Shown: positions 57,537 to 64,000 of the stretch, in pieces | Layout of the letters: the number at the start of each line of letters is the position of its first letter | Position numbering within the stretch: the first letter of the stretch is position 1 | From: Deinococcus sp. | GTDB taxonomy: Bacteria > Deinococcota > Deinococci > Deinococcales > Deinococcaceae | Assembly (NCBI RefSeq): GCF_025362455.1 | Contig: NZ_JANYGJ010000095.1 | Span: 4,628-68,627 of the forward strand | DNA: 64,000 bases | Reading direction: 5' to 3' | Notes under the pieces: generated by a model | The model's database searches: none | Told to the model about the DNA's origin: nothing | The model's input: only the letters and a program-made list of their open reading frames with translations | Program-made: the position numbers and the translations under genes

Positions 57537-58004
57537 GGGAAGTGGGGAGTGGGAAGTAGGAAGTGGGAACGACGCCAGGTGCTGGTGGCGGGCCGCGCCG
57601 GGTGCAAGAACTGGGCGTTTGGCAAGACGGTATGCGGCTCGTCAAGGTTTTGTATCAGTTGAGCAACGACTGGCCCGACACAGAGAAATATGGCCTGATC
57701 AGTCAGGTTCGGCGGGCAGCAGTCTCCATCCCAGCAAATCTGGCGGAGGGGCTAGGTCGGGGCTCGCCAGGAGAGATTGCCCGATTCACCAGAATTTCAC
57801 TCGGCTCCGCCTATGAACTCCACACCTTGCTCTCGCTCGTCGGTTTTCTCGGCATCAGCACCGATGCTCAGCTTGAACCAGCCGTATCCGCCATTGAGAG
57901 TCTTATCCGTCGACTCTCCAGCTACATCAAGTACCAGGAGGCCCAGAAATGACCGATACCTCTTCATCTGTTCCCACTTCCCACTTCCTACTTCCTACTT
58001 CCCA
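57537..58004 (+). mobile_element. Putative mobile element: four-helix-bundle gene between inverted GGGAAGT arms
   Basis: The left arm (57537-57574) is CGGGAAGTGGGGAGTGGGAA then GTAGGAAGTGGGAACGACG. The right arm (57961-58004) is TCTTCATCTGTTCCCACTTC then CCACTTCCTACTTCCTACTT. The arms are inverted and pair over about 30 bases. Between them is one gene of the S23/Avd-like family. Gene-less copies occur at 9341, 26384, 53601 and 55995, and a second arm family shares the inner edges. No transposase of a known class is present, so mobility is inferred from dispersion and from insertion within a conserved operon. Confidence 0.6.
57563..57952 (+). CDS. Four-helix-bundle protein (23S rRNA intervening-sequence / Avd-like family)
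   Basis: A 129-residue basic helical protein; counting from the GTG at 57602 it is 116 residues, the usual family length. Family signatures are [60 protein letters not shown] and a last helix ending SYIKYQ. Relatives are encoded in 23S rRNA intervening sequences of some bacteria and as accessory proteins (Avd) of diversity-generating retroelements; they form pentamers with a positively charged surface and bind nucleic acid. The gene interrupts trpE-trpG, and its TGA overlaps the trpG ATG (ATGA). The purine-rich left arm could act as its ribosome site. Confidence 0.88.
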   Translation: MGTTPGAGGGPRRVQELGVWQDGMRLVKVLYQLSNDWPDTEKYGLISQVRRAAVSIPANLAEGLGRGSPGEIARFTRISLGSAYELHTLLSLVGFLGISTDAQLEPAVSAIESLIRRLSSYIKYQEAQK

Positions 58005-58629
58005 ACGAGCGAACCTCCCCGTTCACATTCTCATCATCGACAACTACGACTCCTTCACCTACAACCTGGTTCAATACTTTGGTGAACAGGGCTGTGAGTT
58101 GACCATCTGGCGCAATGATGCGTTTACGTTGGATGATGTCGAGAAACTGAATCCGGATGCCATTGTCGTCTCGCCTGGCCCCTGTACGCCGAACGAGGCC
58201 GGGTTGAGCGTGGACGTGATCCGGACCTTCGCGCCACTTTACCCGCTGCTGGGTGTCTGCCTGGGGCACCAGAGCATCGGGGAGGCGTTCGGGGCCACCG
58301 TCAGGCGTGCTCCGGTGCCGGTACACGGCAAGACCAGCCGCGTCCAGCACGATGGGCAGACGATTTTTGCCGGACTGGGCGGCGAGGCCACCGTCACCCG
58401 CTACCATTCGCTGATCGTGGAAGACCTGCCACCCGAACTGATCGCCACCGCCTGGACCACCGACCAGACGCCGGAGGGCGAGCAATCCATCCTGATGGCG
58501 CTGCGCCACCGCGATTACCCGGTGTTCGGGGTCCAATTTCATCCGGAAAGCATCGCCACCCAGGACGGCAAGGTTATGATTCGCAACTTCCTGAACGAAG
58601 TGCAGGCGCACAAGGCGAGGCAGCCGTGA
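57949..58629 (+). CDS. trpG: Anthranilate synthase component II (glutamine amidotransferase) with repeat-encoded N-terminus
   Basis: A 226-residue class I amidotransferase supplying ammonia to TrpE. It has [33 protein letters not shown], catalytic Cys in [21 protein letters not shown] and the His/Glu in [13 protein letters not shown]. The only in-frame start codon upstream of the conserved domain is the ATG at 57949, overlapping the four-helix-bundle stop. The first 26 or so residues ([17 protein letters not shown]...) therefore come from the right arm of the inserted element. The natural start, normally just before ILIIDNYD, has been lost. Confidence 0.93.
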   Translation: MTDTSSSVPTSHFLLPTSQRANLPVHILIIDNYDSFTYNLVQYFGEQGCELTIWRNDAFTLDDVEKLNPDAIVVSPGPCTPNEAGLSVDVIRTFAPLYPLLGVCLGHQSIGEAFGATVRRAPVPVHGKTSRVQHDGQTIFAGLGGEATVTRYHSLIVEDLPPELIATAWTTDQTPEGEQSILMALRHRDYPVFGVQFHPESIATQDGKVMIRNFLNEVQAHKARQP

Positions 58630-59633
58630 TCCACGCCCGGCTGATGAACGGCGAGCGGCTGAGCCAGGCCGAGGCGGCGAGTTTCATGGACGAGGTGATG
58701 GGCGGGGACGTGAGCGCTACCCGGCTGTCTGCCGCGCTGGCCGCACTCCGGGTGCGGGGCGAGACGCCAGAGGAAATCGCCGGTTTCGCCCAGTCGATGC
58801 GCCGCCACGCCGTGCGGGTGCCGGTCACGCCCAGGGCGGTGCTGCTCGACACGGCGGGCACCGGGGGCGACGGGGCCAACACCTTCAACATTTCCACCAC
58901 CGCCGCCTTCGTCATCGCGGCGGGCGGGGTGGCCGTCGCCAAACACGGCAACCGGGCCGCCAGTGCCCGCGCCGGAAGCGCCGACGTGCTCGAAGCGCTG
59001 GGCGTCAATCTGGACGCGCCGCCGGAACGCGCCGCCCAGGCCATCGACGAGCTGGGCGTGGGCTTCATGTTCGCCCGCAACTACCACCCGGCGCTGCGCC
59101 ACGCCGCCCCGGTGCGGACCGAACTGGCCTCGCGCACGGCGTTCAACCTGCTCGGCCCGATCAGCAACCCTGCCGGGGCGACGCATCAGGTCGTGGGTGT
59201 CTACAGTCCGGCCCTGACACGCACGCTGGCGGAGGTGCTGCGGCTGCTGGGCTCTGCGGCGGCGCTGGTCGTGTCGGGCGAGGGGCTGGACGAACTGACC
59301 GTCAGCGGGCCGACGCAGATCAGCGAACTCAAGGACGGTCAGGTGCGCGACTACAGCATCACGCCGGAAGACGTGGGCCTGCGGGAATCGCCCTTGGCCT
59401 CGCTGGTGGGTGGTGACGCCCTGGAGAATGCGGCCATCACGAAGAAGGTGCTTCAGGGCGGCGGGACGGCGGCTCAGCGCGACATCGTGGCCCTGAACGC
59501 GGGCGCCGGGCTGTACCTGGCGGGCAAGGCGGGCGACCTACGCGGCGGCGTCGAACTCGCGGGGCAGATTCTGGAAAGCGGCGCGGCCTGGACGCTGCTG
59601 GAGGAGTACGCCAGGTATACGCAGGGCGAGTGA
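58626..59633 (+). CDS. trpD: Anthranilate phosphoribosyltransferase
   Basis: A 335-residue enzyme attaching phosphoribosyl to anthranilate. Motifs are [18 protein letters not shown] (PRPP-binding GTGGD), [55 protein letters not shown] and [13 protein letters not shown]. The GTG start overlaps the trpG TGA (GTGA). It is the last gene of the trpE-4HB-trpG-trpD run; trpC and trpF are not in the window. Confidence 0.96.
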   Translation: MIHARLMNGERLSQAEAASFMDEVMGGDVSATRLSAALAALRVRGETPEEIAGFAQSMRRHAVRVPVTPRAVLLDTAGTGGDGANTFNISTTAAFVIAAGGVAVAKHGNRAASARAGSADVLEALGVNLDAPPERAAQAIDELGVGFMFARNYHPALRHAAPVRTELASRTAFNLLGPISNPAGATHQVVGVYSPALTRTLAEVLRLLGSAAALVVSGEGLDELTVSGPTQISELKDGQVRDYSITPEDVGLRESPLASLVGGDALENAAITKKVLQGGGTAAQRDIVALNAGAGLYLAGKAGDLRGGVELAGQILESGAAWTLLEEYARYTQGE

Positions 59634-59663
59634 GATGAAGATGCGGAGCGCGGCCCGAACGAC

Positions 59664-59690
59664 GAGATCCTTCACTCAGTTCAGGATGAC
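59664..59690. repeat. Short dispersed repeat of CCTTCRCTSMGTTCAGGRTGAC type, copy 1
   Basis: GAGATCCTTCACTCAGTTCA then GGATGAC, downstream of trpD. A second copy is at 61003. In translation this sequence gives the HPELSEGS / FVTLNAAKG type of spurious peptide, which is common in intergenic regions of many bacteria. Confidence 0.6.
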
Positions 59691-59821
59691 CACTGACGGA
59701 TGACCGGTTTTCAGGTCCAGACGTCGTCTCGCCCGATTCAAACCGTCCCAAGACCGTGCCCCGCCTACACTCTGAAGCTTTGGCTACGGCCCGGCGCTGA
59801 GCTGACCCGTAGACTTCAGAA

Positions 59822-60892
59822 ATGGCACAACCCAAAGCGCGGCAGGTCAAGCGGCGAAAATCCAGATCAGTGCTCCCCAACGGCCTGCTGATGGTCGTTT
59901 TTGCGATCGCGCTGAGCGTGGTCATCGGCATAGCGAGTGCCCAGACGACAACTGCACAGACGACCACTACACAGACGACCACTACACAGAGCGCCCCGGC
60001 TCCGGCGTCCACCGTGCGCCAGAGCGGCCTGGTCAACGCCGTGAACGCCGAGCGGCGCTACTTCGGGCTGCCGGGCTTCGGGGCGGTGGCGTACTACGTC
60101 GATCCACGCGGCGCGGGGCGCCCGCTGCTGCTGACCACCAGCATCAACGCCGCCGCCAGCGCGTTTGAGATGAAACCGGTCTTCGACGCCTACGCCGGAA
60201 CGCGGCCCGTCTACGTGCTGGAATGGCCGGGCTTCGGCAGCTCGGACCGGCCCGACATCAAATACACCCCGGAGCTGATGACCCGTGCCCTGGCGGCGAT
60301 GGTTCAGAAGATCGGCGCCCCGGTAGACCTGGTGGCGCTGTCGCTCGGCTCCGAGTTCGCGGCGCGGGCGGCCCTCAGCGAGCCGAACATCGCGTCCGTG
60401 GCGCTGATCTCGCCGTCCGGCATGGGCCTGAGACGCGGCAACTCGCAGCGGGCGGCCAACGACGACGGCGGCGTGAAGCTCTACGGCAACCTCAGCCGCT
60501 TCGGCACGCCGCTGTTTTCTCTGATCCGCAGCCCCATCAGCATCCGCTACTTCCTGAGCCGCAGCTTCGTGGGTGAGCCGGACCCCGGCCTGGTCGCCTA
60601 CAGCGGTCTGAGTTCCAACCAGCCGGGCGGCAAATACGCGCCGCTGTACTTCATCAGCGGGCAACTGTTCACGCCGGGCGCGTATGACACGCTCTACAGC
60701 AAGGTCACGCAGCCGGTGCTGGTCATCTACGACAAGGACAGCTTCGTGAGCTTCGAGCGCCTGGCCGAATTCGGCGCCCTGCCCAACGTCACCGCCGCCC
60801 GCATCGTGCCGAGCGCCGGTCTGCCCCAGTTCGAGAAGACGGCGGAGGTCAAAGCGGCGCTGGACGCTTTCTGGGCCGTGCCGAAGCCGTAG
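59822..60892 (+). CDS. Membrane-anchored alpha/beta-hydrolase-fold protein, catalytic His replaced
   Basis: A 356-residue protein. A basic N-terminus ([12 protein letters not shown]) and one hydrophobic segment ([20 protein letters not shown]) are followed by a TTTTQ repeat linker from a 15-bp tandem duplication, then an alpha/beta-hydrolase fold. Nucleophile elbow is [17 protein letters not shown] and strand-7 acid region is [17 protein letters not shown]. At the usual GAGHxPQFE position the sequence is [16 protein letters not shown], Leu in place of the catalytic His. TAGACT six bases before the ATG gives a leaderless start. Non-enzymatic binding or altered chemistry is possible. Confidence 0.75.
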   Translation: MAQPKARQVKRRKSRSVLPNGLLMVVFAIALSVVIGIASAQTTTAQTTTTQTTTTQSAPAPASTVRQSGLVNAVNAERRYFGLPGFGAVAYYVDPRGAGRPLLLTTSINAAASAFEMKPVFDAYAGTRPVYVLEWPGFGSSDRPDIKYTPELMTRALAAMVQKIGAPVDLVALSLGSEFAARAALSEPNIASVALISPSGMGLRRGNSQRAANDDGGVKLYGNLSRFGTPLFSLIRSPISIRYFLSRSFVGEPDPGLVAYSGLSSNQPGGKYAPLYFISGQLFTPGAYDTLYSKVTQPVLVIYDKDSFVSFERLAEFGALPNVTAARIVPSAGLPQFEKTAEVKAALDAFWAVPKP

Positions 60893-61002
60893 TCGGCAGG
60901 GGCTGGACGAAGGCGCCTGGATGGTGAGTCTTGGCGCCTTTTTCTTGGACACCGGGTTAGGAACGCCCATCGATCCAGCTTGGCGAAGTGTCCGGTTCGG
61001 TA

Positions 61003-61027
61003 GACCCTTCGCTGCGTTCAGGGTGAC
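61003..61027. repeat. Short dispersed repeat, copy 2
   Basis: GACCCTTCGCTGCGTTCAGG then GTGAC, similar to 59664-59690, in the spacer before rsmD. Confidence 0.6.
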
Positions 61028-61132
61028 AAATTTTGGTTCGCCTGCCTCATGACGGGGAACGCTTCCGCCAGAACCATCGTCCCCTCCGCCGGTCCGCCCC
61101 ACTCCTCGGCCCGGCCCCGCTATGCTCTGGGC

Positions 61133-61161
61133 ATGACCCTTCCCACTTCGGCGGCCCGCGC

Positions 61162-61165
<4 letters not shown>
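61133..61165 (+). CDS. Leaderless 10-codon upstream ORF (MTLPTSAARA) before rsmD
   Basis: ATG ACC CTT CCC ACT TCG GCG GCC CGC GCT TGA. TATGCT (61121-61126) lies six bases before its ATG. Its TGA overlaps the rsmD TTG as TTGA. It is the same arrangement as at 21786 and 44719. Confidence 0.6.
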
Positions 61166-62303
<1,138 letters not shown>

Positions 62304-62306
62304 CGC

Positions 62307-62951
62307 TTAGATGCGGCTGCCGGTCGGGCGTGGGGGCGGTCCGTCTTTGTGGGCTTCGGTGAGCTTGGCGAAGGCCCGGCCCCGGTGGCTCACGGCCCGC
62401 TTTTCGGGGACGCTCAGCTCGCCCAGGGTGCGCCCGTCGGGCAGCTCGAACAGGGGGTCGTAGCCGAAACCGCCCACGCCACGCGGGCCTTCGAGCAGCT
62501 TGCCCTCGACCTCGCCCCGGTACTCCTCGATGTGGCCGTCGGGGTAGGCCAGCACCAGCACGCTGACGAACTTGGCGCGGCGGTCCGTGGCGTGGCGGGT
62601 CAGTTCGAGCAGGTACAGGTTGCGCTCGTTGTCGTCCCGGCGGTCCCCGAAGCGGGCGCTGTAGACGCCGGGCTCGCCGTTCAGGGCGGCGACTTCCAGG
62701 CCGCTGTCGTCGGCCAGGGCGGGCAGACCGGTCATCATGGCGGCGGCGGCGGCCTTGATGACGGCATTTTCCTCGTAGGTGGTGCCGGTCTCTTCGGGCA
62801 GCGGATAGCCGCCCAGGGGTTCGAGCTGCCATCCCAAACCGGACAGGGCCTCCTGAAACTCGCTGACTTTACCGGGATTGCTGGTGGCGACGACCACCCG
62901 CGTCATCGCGGGCGCGGCGTCGGCGGGGGACTTCTGGGTTGATTGACTCAC
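62307..62951 (-). CDS. rdgB: Non-canonical purine NTP pyrophosphatase (RdgB/HAM1)
   Basis: A 214-residue house-cleaning enzyme hydrolysing ITP, dITP and XTP. It has VVVATSNPGKVSEFQEAL, TYEENAVIKAAAAA, ALADDSGLEVAALNGEPGVYSARF, FGYDPLFELPDGRTLGEL and KRAVSHRGRA. The GTG at 62951 is preferred because TACAAT (62958-62963) is six bases upstream, giving a 15-residue extension before MTRVVVATSN. The ATG at 62906 is the alternative. Confidence 0.93.
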   Translation of the reverse strand: MSQSTQKSPADAAPAMTRVVVATSNPGKVSEFQEALSGLGWQLEPLGGYPLPEETGTTYEENAVIKAAAAAMMTGLPALADDSGLEVAALNGEPGVYSARFGDRRDDNERNLYLLELTRHATDRRAKFVSVLVLAYPDGHIEEYRGEVEGKLLEGPRGVGGFGYDPLFELPDGRTLGELSVPEKRAVSHRGRAFAKLTEAHKDGPPPRPTGSRI

Positions 62952-63049
62952 GCTGTAATTGTACGGCCAGGGCGCGGTGAGAAGGCGAGTACAGCCCACA
63001 GGCGCCCCCCGGTTTCTGAAGACGGACGCCCCCAGCAGCGCCGCCGAAA

Positions 63050-63808
63050 TTATTCCGGCCCTTCCTCGCGCTCGCCGTATTTGACGCTCAGGTAGCGCTT
63101 CCCGGCCTCCAGCTTGCGGGTGTGCCCGGCAGCCTGCGCCTCGCTGATGGCCCGCATCCGGCGCTCGATCAGACCCAGTTGCTCGGAGAGCAGCACCTCG
63201 CCGTACGAGAGCGCGGCCCCGGTGACGCGCAGGTCCTGGTAGGTCGCCAGCGCGGCGGGCAGGTCATCGTCGGCGGCCTGGCGGGCGTCGTGGGCCTCGC
63301 GGGTCAGCACGCCACCCACCGCCGTGCTGCGCAGCGCGTCGCGGGTGGCGGTGCTGGCGGCGTTGAGCCTGCTGCGCAACGGTGAACTCAGCGCCGCGCC
63401 CGAACGCAGGGTCAGGTGGGCCAGGCGCTGGATGCGTTCGGCTTCCAGCGAGGCCAGCTCCTGATTCACGTCAGCGCTGCCCAGACCAAAGCTGCCCAGA
63501 CCTGCCGCAACCCGGCGCCCCTCGCGCACGATCGCCACGCGCCGGGTGCGTTGCCGGAAACCCAGAAAACCCAGCAGCACGCCCGCCATAGCGATCAGAA
63601 TCAGCACGGTGGCGACGGTCACGCCGCTGGACGCCTCGATCAGCAGCAAAATCAGCAGCCCACCGATCAGCAGCGCACTCAGGCCACCGACGATCAGCAC
63701 GCCCACCAGATCAACGGCCCGGCCCGCCGCGTAGGCGAAGCGGCCCACCAGCGAGGGCGGGCGGTGTTCGCTGAGCCAATTGTCAGAATCCGGGAATTGC
63801 GAGGCCAT
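63050..63808 (-). CDS. Two-helix membrane protein of unknown function
   Basis: A 252-residue protein with two adjacent membrane helices (about 30-58, VDLVGVLIVGGLSALLIGGLLILLL-like; and about 62-85, VATVLILIAMAGVLLGFLGF). A long, charged, mostly helical cytoplasmic region follows (QELASLEAERIQRLAHLTLR; LLSEQLGLIERRMRAISEA), which could form a coiled coil. I recognise no family. No -10 or ribosome site stands out at the ATG. Confidence 0.65.
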   Translation of the reverse strand: MASQFPDSDNWLSEHRPPSLVGRFAYAAGRAVDLVGVLIVGGLSALLIGGLLILLLIEASSGVTVATVLILIAMAGVLLGFLGFRQRTRRVAIVREGRRVAAGLGSFGLGSADVNQELASLEAERIQRLAHLTLRSGAALSSPLRSRLNAASTATRDALRSTAVGGVLTREAHDARQAADDDLPAALATYQDLRVTGAALSYGEVLLSEQLGLIERRMRAISEAQAAGHTRKLEAGKRYLSVKYGEREEGPE

Positions 63809-63870
63809 ACGGTTGATCTTCCGCCTTCCTTTGAGCCCTGTAAACGGGCTCGGTTACAACTGGGTTCGGA

Positions 63871-64000
63871 TTAAGTATGTCCTTGCTAACGTTTCGGGCT
63901 TCCGCTTCTTGGGCAGAACGGACTGTCGTCGTGAACGGACTGTCCTCGTGAACGGACGCCCATGAGGACGCCACTCGTCCCCATGAGGATGCCACTCCTC
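63871..64000. repeat. Long dispersed intergenic repeat L3 (runs off the window)
   Basis: TTAAGTATGTCCTTGCT then GGGCTTCCGCTTCTTGGGCA and GAACGGACTG. The first part is the inverse of the end of L1; the GGGCAGAACGGACG part matches L2. It ends with GAACGGACTGTC duplications and a doubled CCCATGAGGAYGCCACTC. Confidence 0.7.

Overview
The window is about two-thirds G+C and reads as a stretch of a Deinococcus chromosome. The most specific marker is ddrA at 11882-12487, whose promoter overlaps a 17-bp radiation/desiccation response motif (RDRM). A second marker is promoter layout: about twenty transcription units have a TANNNT -10 hexamer 6-8 bases upstream of the start codon, the leaderless arrangement known from Deinococcus. 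All genes are housekeeping or core-metabolic. I saw no rRNA, tRNA, CRISPR array, prophage or complete classical insertion sequence.

Layout. 0-6 kb: partial class V aminotransferase, YceI protein, aspartate kinase, a small orphan gene, asnS, a YbjN-family gene. 6-12.5 kb: HAD hydrolase and secreted alpha-amylase, gluQ, trpBA, ddrA with an overlapping tiny membrane-protein gene. 12.5-20 kb: Cof-type HAD phosphatase; a murein-peptide cluster (NlpC/P60 peptidase, dipeptide epimerase, Gfo/Idh oxidoreductase); hisS-aspS. 20-25 kb: TIG-like lipoprotein, lipid kinase, tyrosine recombinase, lnt, metallophosphoesterase. 25-28.5 kb: gap-pgk-tpiA. 29-38.5 kb: smpB / degenerate amidase / GerMN operon, two alpha/beta hydrolases, pdxST, LysM-M23 peptidase, rho. 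38.5-42.6 kb: an isoleucine T-box, a DHCW cupin and ileS. 43-47 kb: MocR-type regulator divergent from a BenE-family transporter, then a TetR regulator. 47-56 kb: argS, a ParB-like-fold gene, a phosphotransferase, mnmE, pilT, panC. 56-60 kb: trp leader/attenuator and trpE - four-helix-bundle gene - trpG - trpD. 60-64 kb: hydrolase, rsmD, coaD, rdgB and a membrane protein.

Tryptophan genes lie in two places. trpEGD is preceded by a leader peptide with three consecutive Trp codons and an intrinsic terminator; trpBA stands alone near 9.5 kb.

The strongest candidate for an undescribed system is the 468-bp insert at 57537-58004 inside the trp operon. It carries a four-helix-bundle (S23 / Avd-like) gene flanked by inverted GGGAAGT-type purine/pyrimidine arms. 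Gene-less copies of the arms occur at 9341, 26384, 53601 and 55995, mostly just after stop codons. A second arm family (11605, 21662, 43128) shares the same inner-edge motifs. The picture resembles a full element plus MITE-like or REP-like derivatives. The insert has replaced the 5' end of trpG, which now starts inside the right arm.

Other cross-cutting patterns: three genes (tyrosine recombinase, benE, rsmD) start on an NTGA overlap with a leaderless 5-10-codon upstream ORF; a GTATATATTC decamer recurs seven times (plus one variant) in this GC-rich sequence; and many 12-18-bp tandem duplications sit at gene ends and in spacers.
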